From Pseudoalteromonas phenolica (lineage in GTDB: Bacteria > Pseudomonadota > Gammaproteobacteria > Enterobacterales > Alteromonadaceae), in the NCBI RefSeq assembly GCF_001444405.1, contig NZ_CP013187.1:3286001-3350000 (forward strand): a stretch of 64,000 nt of DNA, in the 5' to 3' direction. Shown in pieces: positions 12,569 through 21,770 of this stretch (its first letter is position 1; every line of letters starts with the position of its first letter). A model generated the notes under the pieces. The model saw only the letters and a program-made list of their open reading frames with translations, had not been told where the DNA came from and did not search any database. The position numbers and the translations under genes are program-made.

Positions 12569-12591
12569 TCACATTATTATTCGATTAAAAC

Positions 12592-12619
12592 GAGTGGCAA
12601 GTTTATTGCCATGCCACTC
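12592..12619. terminator. shared hairpin between convergent genes
   Basis: Perfect 8-bp arms GAGTGGCA and TGCCACTC with a 12-nt loop lie in the 61-bp gap between the convergent cyclase and rarD genes. There is no strong T run, so its strength is uncertain. Confidence 0.5.
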
Positions 12620-12629
12620 TCATAACTTT

Positions 12630-13514
12630 CTATTGGTTTTTACTCGCTCTCAAGCTATCCCAGCTGTACAAAGCCAGTGCCCCCCAAATACAAGCAAATG
12701 TCACAGCCCTCTCGACAGAGAATACCTCTCCATAGAGTGTCACTGCTAAAGTAAACATAATACTAGGCCCTAAATATTGAAATAAGCCAAGTGTAGAATA
12801 GGGTAGACGTTTAGCAGCCCCAATGAAGCAGAGTAAAGGTAAAGTTGTTACCACGCCTGCACTGATCAACAATATATTTAAGAGCGCTTCATTACTAAAC
12901 ATATCTGAACTAACTGTCGCAGGGGTCAAATACCAATATAAAATTGCGAAAGGCATTAATATGAGTGCTTCTATTAATAAACCTGGCAATGACTCTACTG
13001 GCATTTTCTTTCTTAAAAGCCCATATATTGCAAAAGAACTTGCAAGCGCAAATGCTACGACAGGAAAAGAGCCATAGGCTATTACCTGTAGAAGCACACC
13101 TAGTGACGCAATAATTACTGCTATGATTTGCCACTTCCTCAAACGCTCGGAAAGAAATACCACCCCAAGAAGTACATTTAATAAAGGGTTTATATAATAG
13201 CCAAGACTTGCATCAAGCATATGATCATTGTTTACCGCCCAAATAAACAGCCCCCAATTAAAACCTAATAAGGTTGAGCTAATACAGAGCATACCTAATA
13301 ACTTTGGCTTTTTAATGACATGCTGGATCTGATGCCATTGCTTTACTGCAAATAAGATAAGGATCAGAAAAAGTACAGACCAAATCACTCGGTGAGTCAA
13401 AATCTCTAGCGCAGCTATCGATTCAATCTGTTTGAAATAAATTGGGGCCATTCCCCACATTAAAAATGCTAACACAGCATAAAGGTAGCCCTGTTGGGTT
13501 TCATTTTTTAGCAT
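12630..13514 (-). CDS. rarD: RarD-type EamA/DMT transporter
   Basis: 294 residues from the ATG at 13512-13514; a GTG two codons upstream (13520) is also possible, and neither has a strong ribosome site. It is an inner-membrane protein of about ten helices. GYLYAVLAFLMWGMAPIYFKQ, LGFNWGLFIWAVN and SLGYYINPLLNVLLG are typical of the RarD group ('chloramphenicol-sensitive protein'), and PYSTLGLFQYLGPS lies near the end. The family exports small metabolites; its substrate is not known. It is divergent from recQ. Confidence 0.9.
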   Translation of the reverse strand: MLKNETQQGYLYAVLAFLMWGMAPIYFKQIESIAALEILTHRVIWSVLFLILILFAVKQWHQIQHVIKKPKLLGMLCISSTLLGFNWGLFIWAVNNDHMLDASLGYYINPLLNVLLGVVFLSERLRKWQIIAVIIASLGVLLQVIAYGSFPVVAFALASSFAIYGLLRKKMPVESLPGLLIEALILMPFAILYWYLTPATVSSDMFSNEALLNILLISAGVVTTLPLLCFIGAAKRLPYSTLGLFQYLGPSIMFTLAVTLYGEVFSVERAVTFACIWGALALYSWDSLRASKNQ

Positions 13515-13682
13515 CGACACGACTCAGGAAGTAAAAAGCCATTATACATTGCCAGGATGCCTGCAAATAGACAGAAAATAGGAACTAACCGACATAACTT
13601 TGCCGAAGGCTGTAAACCGTCAAACACATCAGCGCAAATAAATTTACAGACAAGTAAAGCAAAAGCCACTAAAATGCCCGCC

Positions 13683-15500
13683 ATGAAATCAGACCCAATC
13701 TGCGAACATTCAACCCTTGCTAAGCAAGCATTAAAAGAGACTTTTGGCTACGCTGAATTTAGAGCTGGCCAAGAGGCAGTTATTAATGCGGCATTAAGTG
13801 GACAAGATACTTTAGTATTACTGCCTACTGGTGGTGGTAAATCATTGTGTTACCAGATCCCAGCACTTTTATTCAATGGAGCTACCGTTGTTATTTCACC
13901 TTTGATCTCGTTGATGGAAGATCAAGTCTCTCAGCTTCAAGCCATTGGAGTAAGCGCTGCATATATCAATAACACGGTAGATTTTGCTCGACAAAATGCA
14001 ATTTTTAATCAATTAGCAGATGGTCAATTGAAATTGCTGTATGTTGCGCCAGAAAAGGCGCTGCAATTTGATTTTATTCAAAGATTAAAAAGCTTAAACG
14101 TTTGTTTTTTTGCTATTGATGAAGCTCACTGCGTGTCTCACTGGGGACATGATTTCAGACCCCATTATCGTAGGTTAAGTGAGCTTAAACAGCACTTTCC
14201 TCATTGTCCTATGATGGCTTTAACGGCAACTGCAGATATTGCTACACGTCATGATATTGCGCACCAACTGGGATTAAATGCCCCTTATATTCATACCGGT
14301 AGCTTTGACAGACCAAATATTCGCTACACCATTGAAGAAAAATTCAAGCCTCTTTCTCAGCTTATGCGCTATTTGCGAGAGCAAAAGGGCCAAAGCGGCA
14401 TTATTTATTGCACCAGTCGTAAGCGTGTAGACGATATATCTGAAAAGCTTGCCGAAGCAGGCTTTAATGTCGCCGCTTACCATGCTGGTATGAGTAATGA
14501 GCAACGCCAATTCGTGCAAAAAGCTTTTGCCAGAGACGATATTAATATTGTCGTTGCTACGGTTGCATTCGGCATGGGTATTAATAAATTAAACGTACGA
14601 TTTGTGCTTCACTACGATATACCTAAAAGTATCGAAGCTTACTATCAAGAAACTGGCCGTGCAGGTCGTGATGGACTTGCAGCAGAAGCCATCATGTATT
14701 TTGACCCCGCTGACATAGGTCGCGTCAAACGTTTTTTCGAAGATATTCCCGATGAAGCAAGACGTAAAGTAGAAGAACAACGCTTTCAAGCTATGGCAAA
14801 CTTTGCGGAAGCACAAACTTGCCGTCGACAAATTTTATTAAACTATTTTAGCGAATATCAAAGAGAACCTTGTGGCAACTGCGATATTTGCTTAAACCCT
14901 CCAAAACGTTTCGATGGTACTTTAGTGGCTCAACAGGCTCTCTCTTGTGTTTATCGTGCACAACAACGATTTGGCTTAGGGTATATAGTTGATTTACTGA
15001 GAGGTGCGAATACTAGTCGAATTCGCGATAACGGTCACCATGAATTGAGTACCTATGGTATAGGCAAAAGTCATAGTGTCGAGTACTGGCTGAGCATATT
15101 GCGACAACTTGTCCACCATGGGTTACTTGCACAAGATATTACTCAAGGCGCAAGCCTCAAGCTTACTGAAGCTGCTAGAGCTGTATTACGTGGTGAATAT
15201 GTATTGCAATTGGCTGAACCACGCTTGCAGGCTAAACACGTTTATCAAGACAAACTGGCACAATTTAATTACGATAAAAAGCTTTTCGCCAAATTACGTA
15301 GTTTGCGAAAAGAGCTCGCAGATGCGGACGATGTACCACCTTACGTGGTCTTTAACGATAAAACGTTGGCTGAAATGGCGCAAAAGATGCCAACCGATGA
15401 CGCTGAATTTTTAAATGTTTCTGGCGTCGGTTTTAGCAAGCTTAGTAAATATGGTGCGCCGTTTATGCAATTGATCCGAAATTATTTAGCCGCGAGTTAG
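13683..15500 (+). CDS. recQ: ATP-dependent DNA helicase RecQ
   Basis: 605 residues from ATG 13683, close to E. coli RecQ (609). The frame is open back to 13557, but that would leave only 36 bp to rarD and add a poor extension; ATG 13674 is another option. It is a 3'-5' helicase of recombinational repair. Motif I is LLPTGGGKSLCYQ and motif II AIDEAHCVSHWGHDFRP. Motif VI region is YYQETGRAGRDG. The zinc Cys set (CRRQ...CGNCDIC) follows, then the RQC winged helix and a C-terminal HRDC (about 525-600). A small gene follows after 2 bp. Confidence 0.95.
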   Translation: MKSDPICEHSTLAKQALKETFGYAEFRAGQEAVINAALSGQDTLVLLPTGGGKSLCYQIPALLFNGATVVISPLISLMEDQVSQLQAIGVSAAYINNTVDFARQNAIFNQLADGQLKLLYVAPEKALQFDFIQRLKSLNVCFFAIDEAHCVSHWGHDFRPHYRRLSELKQHFPHCPMMALTATADIATRHDIAHQLGLNAPYIHTGSFDRPNIRYTIEEKFKPLSQLMRYLREQKGQSGIIYCTSRKRVDDISEKLAEAGFNVAAYHAGMSNEQRQFVQKAFARDDINIVVATVAFGMGINKLNVRFVLHYDIPKSIEAYYQETGRAGRDGLAAEAIMYFDPADIGRVKRFFEDIPDEARRKVEEQRFQAMANFAEAQTCRRQILLNYFSEYQREPCGNCDICLNPPKRFDGTLVAQQALSCVYRAQQRFGLGYIVDLLRGANTSRIRDNGHHELSTYGIGKSHSVEYWLSILRQLVHHGLLAQDITQGASLKLTEAARAVLRGEYVLQLAEPRLQAKHVYQDKLAQFNYDKKLFAKLRSLRKELADADDVPPYVVFNDKTLAEMAQKMPTDDAEFLNVSGVGFSKLSKYGAPFMQLIRNYLAAS

Positions 15501-15502
15501 TT

Positions 15503-15799
15503 ATGACGCAAATTACCTTCAACACTGAATTTAAGTTTCTGCAGATCGCACCTGATTTCTTTCCCGAAGCCGATGAGTTTAGCTTTTGGGGGCAAATATT
15601 CCTAAACCATAACACTATTTCTATTCTTGAAACCTCAGAAGGTGCGGATCGTCATCAGATACGCTTTTGTTGGCAAGGACAAAATTTTAATCTAAATTTT
15701 GAACACTACAGTGATAGTTTATGGATCAGCTCTGAAGGCATTGAAGCCGAGTTATTGCTAGAGCCACTTCAGCTATTTTTGCTCTCTACCTTTTCATAA
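15503..15799 (+). CDS. small conserved protein downstream of recQ (DUF3630-like)
   Basis: 98 residues, starting two bases after the recQ stop and therefore probably cotranslated. It is acidic and rich in Phe and Trp (ADEFSFWGQIFLNH, FCWQGQNFNLNFEHYSDSLWIS), with no signal peptide. Its size and position match the DUF3630 proteins I associate with recQ in Alteromonadales, but the match is from memory. Function is unknown; the linkage suggests a DNA-repair accessory role as inference only. Confidence 0.75.
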   Translation: MTQITFNTEFKFLQIAPDFFPEADEFSFWGQIFLNHNTISILETSEGADRHQIRFCWQGQNFNLNFEHYSDSLWISSEGIEAELLLEPLQLFLLSTFS

Positions 15800-15870
15800 T
15801 TATTAGACAGGCTCTAATTTTTCTGCTTAATATAATGATATAAAAGAGGATAAATAGCAGGAGGAAGGAA

Positions 15871-17577
15871 GTGACTGAAAGAGAATATCGACCTATATTG
15901 TGTCTATTGCCTATTCTTTATTTTAGTGATCCCTCAATTGCTGCTCCTTCTGTTTTTGACTCTCAAGAAAATAGCTGTAGCAATCAGCGTGAAGAAAACA
16001 GCGATGACTTAAACTTAAAACGTCAACTAGATACACAACAGGCTTTCCCCAAAGAAGCTAAAAATAAACACATTACAAAAATCACTTTAAAGCAGTTAAA
16101 CGTTTTTGACACGAGTTTACCTGAAGAAGATAACTTTTTATTTCGCTTCGCTAACAATGCACATATTACTACTGAGCCTGATGTTATCTTAAGTACTTTA
16201 CTATTTAGCCAAGGCTCTAAATACAACATTAAAGAATTAGAAGAATCTGAGCGCTTATTACGTCAGCAAAGCTACCTTTATGATGCCCGTATTTATGCTG
16301 AAGAAACGTGCAAAAACGAAGTACATGTTACGGTTGTAACAAGAGATTTGTGGACCTTACTTCCAGATATTAGCTTTAGCCGCAGTGGTGGTGAAAACTC
16401 TTCCCGCATTGGCTTTCGTGAATCTAACTTACTCGGATACGGTAAAAGGCTCTCTTTCACAGCAACAGAAGATAAAGATCGAAACGGTTATTTATTTGTT
16501 TATGACGACCCGGCTATCTTATCAAGTCGCTATCGCGGCCGTATCGAATACGCTGATAACTCAGATGGTGAAAGGCACTATCTAGGTGCTTATTTGCCTT
16601 TTTACTCGATAAAATCAACGCAAAGCTATGGATTTTATAGCTATTCAAACAAGCGAGTTGAATCTATCTATTCAAGAAATGAAGCTGTTTCAGAATTTTT
16701 GCAAGACACTGAAATGACAGATGCCTATTATGGCATAGCGGTTCAAGCTCCTGAGCAATGGACATATAGATATACTGTAGGACTTCACAACGAAAAACAT
16801 AACTTTTCTGAAACTTCCAATTCATTTCTTACTATTGCTAAAAATCGAGAAGTTATTTACCCATATTTACAGGGTCAATGGTTGCAAGACGACTATATTA
16901 AAGTCCGTAACTTTGACTCTATTTATCGTACAGAAGATCTTAATTTAGGCTGGAATGTGCAGGCAAAACTCGGTTATTCATCGAGTAACTGGGTTGATGA
17001 TGATAGCCATTTGATTTATCACTTTTCAGCAAGCAAAGCACATTACACAACTGAACGCAGCCTGTGGAGGTTAAACACCAATGTACAGGGCGAATGGAAT
17101 ACAACTCAAAATAAAGCAAGAAACTTTATTAGTACTTTGAATGTTCAGTATTATCTTAACACCAGCATACAACAATCATGGTTTGCCAACTTATCATTAA
17201 AATATGCAAAGAACTTAACTGCAGATAAGCAACTCGTTTTAGGAGGAGAAACAGGTTTAAGAGGCTACCCATTGAACTACCAACAAGGTAGTCGCAGTAT
17301 TTTGGTCAACTTAGAAAAGCGGTATTACTGGGAGTATGACTTATTGCACCTTTTCAAAGTTGGAGGCGCACTGTTTTTCGATGCAGGTAAAGTTACAGGG
17401 AAAGCCCAAGTAAACGTCGATAACTCATTACTCAAGAATATTGGTCTGGGATTAAGGCTTGCACCTAGTCGAGCAAATGCAGGTATCGTGTTACATTTAG
17501 ATATTGCTGCACCAATAAACAGAGAAGAGAACATCGATAGTGTGCAGTGGTTATTTACGGTCAAAAACCGCTTTTAA
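15871..17577 (+). CDS. Omp85-superfamily outer-membrane protein (BamA/TamA-like, single POTRA)
   Basis: 568 residues, GTG start with a strong AGGAGG site 5-10 bases upstream. An N-terminal hydrophobic signal (LCLLPILYFSDPSIAA) leads into a periplasmic section of about 130 residues containing one or two POTRA-like repeats (HITKITLKQLNVFDTSLPEEDN; YNIKELEESERLLRQQSYLYDARIY split over residues 115-140). A C-terminal beta barrel follows. GGETGLRGYPLNYQQGSRS carries the RGY/F motif of the Omp85 substrate-binding loop. The protein ends with Phe. It is too short for BamA. It could insert or translocate a specific substrate, but none is encoded nearby. Confidence 0.8.
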   Translation: MTEREYRPILCLLPILYFSDPSIAAPSVFDSQENSCSNQREENSDDLNLKRQLDTQQAFPKEAKNKHITKITLKQLNVFDTSLPEEDNFLFRFANNAHITTEPDVILSTLLFSQGSKYNIKELEESERLLRQQSYLYDARIYAEETCKNEVHVTVVTRDLWTLLPDISFSRSGGENSSRIGFRESNLLGYGKRLSFTATEDKDRNGYLFVYDDPAILSSRYRGRIEYADNSDGERHYLGAYLPFYSIKSTQSYGFYSYSNKRVESIYSRNEAVSEFLQDTEMTDAYYGIAVQAPEQWTYRYTVGLHNEKHNFSETSNSFLTIAKNREVIYPYLQGQWLQDDYIKVRNFDSIYRTEDLNLGWNVQAKLGYSSSNWVDDDSHLIYHFSASKAHYTTERSLWRLNTNVQGEWNTTQNKARNFISTLNVQYYLNTSIQQSWFANLSLKYAKNLTADKQLVLGGETGLRGYPLNYQQGSRSILVNLEKRYYWEYDLLHLFKVGGALFFDAGKVTGKAQVNVDNSLLKNIGLGLRLAPSRANAGIVLHLDIAAPINREENIDSVQWLFTVKNRF

Positions 17578-17587
17578 AAAATGCTCA

Positions 17588-17662
17588 TGGCGCTCTCGGC
17601 AGGGATCGAACCTGCAACTCAGCTTCCGGAGAGCTACGTGATATCCATTTCACCACGAGAGC
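17588..17662 (-). tRNA. tRNA-Arg(CCG)
   Basis: 75 nt with encoded CCA. The acceptor GCTCTCG pairs with CGAGAGC, discriminator G. The D arm is GTGAAATGGATATCAC. The anticodon loop CTCCGGA is closed by TAGCT/AGCTG and gives CCG. The T loop is TTCGATC. It lies 10 bases after the Omp85-like stop, on the opposite strand. Confidence 0.92.
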
Positions 17663-17908
17663 ACACGAACGCTGCATATAGTAATGTCATTCCTTTGCAA
17701 ATACTAGCATTTCACTTTCAGCTGATTAAATAACAGGCTAAAAACAAAAATATTAATGCTTTTTAGCGGTTTTTTGTATTTTTGACTATGCTTAGATTTT
17801 GATTTACCAGTATTATAGACAGCAAGTTACTACGTTTTATTAACATAAAGCGCCGTGTAATGCGGTAACAACAACAATAAAAGCTTAACACATCGAGAGG
17901 AAGCTATT

Positions 17909-18091
17909 ATGAGCCAAATGACCACGCAGCAAGTTGCTGAGTTTTTAGAAGTTAAAGTGGAAAGAGTGAAAAGACTTGCTCGTGAAAACCTACTAATCGC
18001 CAAAGGCGAAGACGCACAAGGTGATCCGGTATTTGATCAAACTGATGTAGAAAAATATAAAGAGTTAGCGAAGCGCCTTGGTGGCATTTAG
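17909..18091 (+). CDS. small helix-turn-helix protein, 60 aa
   Basis: A tiny basic protein with a well-placed GAGAGGAAG ribosome site. The sequence MTTQQVAEFLEVKVERVKRLA is a MerR/excisionase-type winged-helix start, and DPVFDQTDVEKYKELAKRL completes the fold. It probably binds DNA; the target is unknown. Its 3' end overlaps the 3' end of the opposite-strand kinase gene by 27 bp. It is not part of any phage or island here. Confidence 0.8.
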   Translation: MSQMTTQQVAEFLEVKVERVKRLARENLLIAKGEDAQGDPVFDQTDVEKYKELAKRLGGI

Positions 18092-18913
18092 TCTCTTTAG
18101 TTGTAATGTGTGTGAAGTGGCTTTTTCTACTTCACCCCGCTCTTCATACCAAGCAATACACAAGAGTAAATAAGACATTCTGTAAACACACAACTTCTCT
18201 ATTGCGTAACTGGGCACCTCTGAGCCTATACAAGCATAGTAAATACTCAACATCCAGACGATTTCCTCATCACCAAGTTGAAAACTCGTTACCAAGCCGG
18301 CCAAGTCAAAATAAATATCCCCGACTGCTGCATACTCAAAATCAATCAGCACTGCACCATACTTAGTAGAAATCACATTTTCTCTAACCAAGTCATTGTG
18401 GCAACACCCTAGCTCCTTAGGATAAACATTGAGAGAGTTTGAGCTGAATTCCCACTGTGAGTAAAAACGCTGTTTGAATAAAGACCCTAAACTCATCAAA
18501 GCTTGTTTCAAATCAAGCGTGCATTGTAGATGCTCTGAAGATTGTTGGTGTACCTGAGCAATGGTTTCTACTAAATCGCATAAGCGATGTTTCTCTATAT
18601 CGTTTTCAACATCATCGACGTAAGTAAATAAGGCTACTTTGCTTTTCTCATCCCAATGAATGACTTTCTGAACATTACAGACTGTTGAAGATATTGTTCG
18701 TTGAAAAAGCAGGCTTGGTAACGGCACATCATTTTGATACTGCTTAAGCAAATACTTGCTCTGCTCAACAACAATTAGATAGTTTTGATTACTAAGCCCA
18801 GAAGTAATTTGATAACAAGCCTCAACTTGCCGAGAATAAAGTGTCTCTGTTACGAAGTCTCTTACTTTATCTGGCAAGTTTTGAAAACTATAAGCTCGCA
18901 ATTGGTAAGCCAT
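18065..18913 (-). CDS. APH/choline-kinase-type phosphotransferase, probable thiamine kinase
   Basis: 282 residues. The kinase fold shows a nucleotide-loop region ITSGLSNQNYLI, the catalytic loop CCHNDLVRENVI (about 170-180) and a metal-binding segment VLIDFEYAAVGDIYFDLA. Such enzymes phosphorylate small alcohols: choline, thiamine or aminoglycosides. The start overlaps the PnuC-type transporter gene by 26 bp. With a YkoF-like thiamine-binding protein also in the run, the best inference is a ThiK-like kinase that traps imported thiamine. Substrate is inferred from context, not from residues. Confidence 0.8.
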   Translation of the reverse strand: MAYQLRAYSFQNLPDKVRDFVTETLYSRQVEACYQITSGLSNQNYLIVVEQSKYLLKQYQNDVPLPSLLFQRTISSTVCNVQKVIHWDEKSKVALFTYVDDVENDIEKHRLCDLVETIAQVHQQSSEHLQCTLDLKQALMSLGSLFKQRFYSQWEFSSNSLNVYPKELGCCHNDLVRENVISTKYGAVLIDFEYAAVGDIYFDLAGLVTSFQLGDEEIVWMLSIYYACIGSEVPSYAIEKLCVYRMSYLLLCIAWYEERGEVEKATSHTLQLKRLNATKALR

Positions 18914-19514
18914 TTCTTTGTTCGTGTTCTTCGTACCAACGTTTGTACCCCCAACAGGCTATAACCGTATAAAACACATAAAGTACAAATGTCGGGTAAT
19001 ATCCTTTCACAAAGAACAGGTACATAGATGCGGCATTAATGATGATCCAATAAAGCCAGTTCTCTAAAACCTTTTTAGCCACTAAATAAGTTGTCATCAC
19101 AGCAAAACAGGTTGTAAAACTGTCTAGATACGCAAAATCAGCATGCGTATAATTGTCCATAACAAAGCCGATACCAGTTGCCGTCAAAGCGGTGACAATG
19201 ATGATGTAAATATGTCTTAACAATGGCCAAGAAATAATTGGGGCGACTGAACCTGGCTGCTTGCCTTGTTGCCACATATACCAACCCACAACCGCCATCA
19301 CCATGTAATATACATTTAATGCTGACTCCATCAACAACGCGCCATTCCAATACATGATGGTATAGATAAACGTACTCAGAAAAGCCGCAGGCCAACACCA
19401 TTGATTCTCCTTCACAGCTAAAAAGACATAAGCTAAGGAAAGTATGACCGCGATGTATTCCCAGCCAGACATAGCAGTAAAACCGGAAAATGTGGCGCTT
19501 AAAAATTCAATCAT
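18888..19514 (-). CDS. pnuC: PnuC-family transporter, probable thiamine transporter (PnuT type)
   Basis: 208 residues with about seven membrane helices. AAFLSTFIYTIMYWNGALLM, ALNVYYMVMAVVGWYMW and LYWIIINAASMYLFFVKG are conserved PnuC segments. The family takes up vitamins by facilitated diffusion driven by intracellular phosphorylation: nicotinamide riboside (PnuC), thiamine (PnuT) or riboflavin (PnuX). The flanking YkoF-like and kinase genes point to thiamine. It overlaps both neighbours by a few bases, so the three are one translational unit. Confidence 0.88.
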   Translation of the reverse strand: MIEFLSATFSGFTAMSGWEYIAVILSLAYVFLAVKENQWCWPAAFLSTFIYTIMYWNGALLMESALNVYYMVMAVVGWYMWQQGKQPGSVAPIISWPLLRHIYIIIVTALTATGIGFVMDNYTHADFAYLDSFTTCFAVMTTYLVAKKVLENWLYWIIINAASMYLFFVKGYYPTFVLYVFYTVIACWGYKRWYEEHEQRNGLPIASL

Positions 19515-19774
19515 TGCGGCGATAAGTCTCCAGAAATGAACTTACACACAAATACAATCTTCCCAAACTCTTCAAAAGAGCGTTTCATTTCTTGTTGAAG
19601 TACCGACATAACGAGGTCATATTCACCAAATATCTGTGTCGACATTGTATTGGTTAACACTTTAAGCTCTGGGTGTGTATTTAAGCGTTCAATAAAGGCT
19701 TTGATAAAAGGAATATAGTCTGAGTGAAGTGGATATTTGCTAATTTCTACAGAGAGCTGCATTTTAAAATCCAT
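19511..19774 (-). CDS. YkoF-like thiamine/HMP-binding protein
   Basis: 87 residues, a single small alpha-beta domain opening MQLSVEISKYPLHSDYIPF, with NTMSTQIFGEYDLVMSVLQ in the middle. This resembles the YkoF / MTH1187 thiamine-binding fold. Bacillus YkoF binds thiamine or hydroxymethylpyrimidine and is linked to its transporter. The gene overlaps the pnuC-type gene by four bases. The start could be M1 or M5; neither has a strong ribosome site. No TPP riboswitch fits in the 38-bp gap upstream. Confidence 0.75.
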   Translation of the reverse strand: MDFKMQLSVEISKYPLHSDYIPFIKAFIERLNTHPELKVLTNTMSTQIFGEYDLVMSVLQQEMKRSFEEFGKIVFVCKFISGDLSPQ

Positions 19775-19812
19775 AATTAAGTCGTTTTATCTATTTTAGC
19801 CTCTGATATTTT

Positions 19813-20313
19813 TTAAGGAATAGTTTTATTGAGGTTTTTACCCGTCATAAAATCCGCTTTGGGTGTGTAATTGATCCAGTCTTGCTGGTGCGTAATGAGC
19901 CCTTTTTCATTAAATTGAAGCGTCATAACAAATCGCCAAGGTCCCATTTTTTGGCCATGGTAAATAAATTCATTAAAGTGCCCTGTTATAACGGCTTGCC
20001 GCTGTTGCTCATCAATAATCAAACGATCTACTTTAAAGGTCTTTAAATCATCTATTACTTTAAAATTACCACCGTTCCAATTATAAAAAGCAGCAATGCC
20101 TGATTTTCCAACAGCGTGATGGCCATATACTAAATCTTCTAACTGTGCAGAATCTGCATAGAGCTTTAAAAATGCATCAAAATCGACTCTAGCCTGATAG
20201 GTTGATATAAATTGCTCAACTTGAGGTTTTATAGTGGGCACATTATTTTGCTTAAGCGAGCTTTTACAACCAACTAAAAGCAAAACAATAAAAATCGCAA
20301 AGCACCTTGTCAT
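19813..20313 (-). CDS. lipoprotein with NTF2/SnoaL-like domain
   Basis: 166 residues from the ATG at 20311-20313, which has GAGGTG at good spacing; the longer TTG-start reading is less likely. A lipobox LLLVGC ends a short signal peptide. The remaining 150 residues (QVEQFISTYQARVDFDAFLKLYADSA; QDWINYTP) have the cone-like fold of NTF2/SnoaL proteins, often binding or isomerising small ligands. It may lead the thiamine operon (38-bp gap) or be separate. Function is unknown. Confidence 0.78.
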   Translation of the reverse strand: MTRCFAIFIVLLLVGCKSSLKQNNVPTIKPQVEQFISTYQARVDFDAFLKLYADSAQLEDLVYGHHAVGKSGIAAFYNWNGGNFKVIDDLKTFKVDRLIIDEQQRQAVITGHFNEFIYHGQKMGPWRFVMTLQFNEKGLITHQQDWINYTPKADFMTGKNLNKTIP

Positions 20314-20331
20314 ATATTTCACCTCGACAAT

Positions 20332-20358
20332 CAAAAAGCGCGCTCATCGCGCGCTTAA
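20332..20358 (-). terminator. terminator of the GH109-like gene
   Basis: Perfect 8-bp GC-rich arms AAGCGCGC and GCGCGCTT with a 5-nt loop, followed on the minus strand by TTTTTG. It starts right after the glycosidase stop, so the lipoprotein gene probably has its own promoter. Confidence 0.85.
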
Positions 20359-20363
20359 AGCCA

Positions 20364-21743
20364 TTAACTACCCACAATACCTAATGGCGTAGCATTTTTC
20401 CATGCCCCTCGGGTAAAGTCTGGAATACTAATAGATTCACTGCGATTCGCGACAGACTGAGCTGAAAGAGGTGAGATCACAGACCAAGCCGCACCATCGT
20501 AAACATCTTGATCTAACGCTTCACCGTTGCGTAAACAATAAATCATGCGCCAGAACATTAAGAAGTCCATACCACCATGGCCACCATTGCGCTCTGCCTC
20601 AGCACCCATTTTCTTCCAAAGTGGATGATCATATTTATCATACCAAGGGTTCATGTCATGCTCCCACTCATGGAAATTATCTAAATTGCCACCTTTTTCA
20701 AGTGCGATTCTATTCGGGAAGCCGGCAAACACCCCATTGGTACCTTGGATCAGATTATGGCGAGAATAAGGTCTTGGCGTGGTAGTATCGTGTTGTACCA
20801 TGATGGAGCGGCCTTTAACCGTTTTGATCATGGTGGTATTCATATCACCGGCAATATAATTCAATTGGTTACGCTGATGATTCGCAGGGAATTCTCGTTG
20901 TGCATAAGCAGCTCTACCCAACGCTGGAGAACTCATTGAAGTTAAGTAATCAAAGCGGTCACCACGGTTTATGTTCATATATTGAGAAACAGGGCCTAAG
21001 CCATGTGTTGGGTACAAGTTACCATCACGCTTCGCATGCCAACCCGTTCGCCAAGAGCCCGTTTTATGCTCGATTTCTTTCATTTGCCAACGCAGTTCAT
21101 GAATATAAGCGGCTTCACCGTGCAGTAATTCGCCGAATAGCCCCTGACGAACCATGTTCAGTACCATTAACTCATCCCGACCATAATTGACGTTTTCCAT
21201 CATCATACAGTTTTTCTGAGTGCGCTCCGCAGTATCAACAATGTCCCACATTTCTTCGACGGTGAGTGCCAAAGGCACTTCTACAAATGCATGCTTTCCA
21301 CTGTTCATCGTGTCAATGGCCATAGGTGCATGCCACTTCCAAGGCGTTGAGATGATCACAATATCAATATCATGACGGGCTAACATATCTTGATACGCTA
21401 AATCAGCACCTCGGTACAATGCTGGTTTTTTTAAGCCTCGCTCGGCTAGATAATTAGCAGAACGTTCCAAAACGTCATCGTGAGTATCGCAAATTGCGAC
21501 GATTTCAGCGCCTTCAATATGGCTCATACGGCGCACATGGCCATAACCTCGCTGACCAACACCGATGAACCCAACTCTAACTACGTCCATTTTTGGTGCG
21601 ATAAGACCAATAACCGACTTACCTTTTTGAGTCGGCACAAATGCTGTGCTTGAGCTTGATGTTTGCGCACACCCTGCAGCGACACTTGCCGCAGCAGCAA
21701 CACCTGCAGCTTTGAGAAAGTCACGTCTGTTAAGTTGTTTCAT
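20364..21743 (-). CDS. secreted Gfo/Idh/MocA-fold protein, probable GH109 glycosidase
   Basis: 459 residues. A Tat signal (NRRDFLKAAGVAAAASVAAGC, also lipobox-like) exports a folded NAD-binding protein. The Rossmann loop is VRVGFIGVGQRGYGHV, and TPWKWHAPMAIDTMNSGKH is the Gfo/Idh/MocA lysine/histidine region. The layout (Tat signal, GVGQRG, PWKWH, GLGPVSQY) matches GH109 alpha-N-acetylgalactosaminidases, which hydrolyse by an NAD-dependent redox mechanism. The sugar kinase and nucleotidyltransferase next door support an amino-sugar role. A non-hydrolytic oxidoreductase remains possible. Confidence 0.85.
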   Translation of the reverse strand: MKQLNRRDFLKAAGVAAAASVAAGCAQTSSSSTAFVPTQKGKSVIGLIAPKMDVVRVGFIGVGQRGYGHVRRMSHIEGAEIVAICDTHDDVLERSANYLAERGLKKPALYRGADLAYQDMLARHDIDIVIISTPWKWHAPMAIDTMNSGKHAFVEVPLALTVEEMWDIVDTAERTQKNCMMMENVNYGRDELMVLNMVRQGLFGELLHGEAAYIHELRWQMKEIEHKTGSWRTGWHAKRDGNLYPTHGLGPVSQYMNINRGDRFDYLTSMSSPALGRAAYAQREFPANHQRNQLNYIAGDMNTTMIKTVKGRSIMVQHDTTTPRPYSRHNLIQGTNGVFAGFPNRIALEKGGNLDNFHEWEHDMNPWYDKYDHPLWKKMGAEAERNGGHGGMDFLMFWRMIYCLRNGEALDQDVYDGAAWSVISPLSAQSVANRSESISIPDFTRGAWKNATPLGIVGS

Positions 21744-21770
21744 TATTATTTTCCCTCTTTGTAACCACTT

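Noticed and set aside
19775..19812. TPP riboswitch before the thiamine operon
   Set aside because: The gap is only 38 bp and lacks the conserved CTGAGA and related elements.
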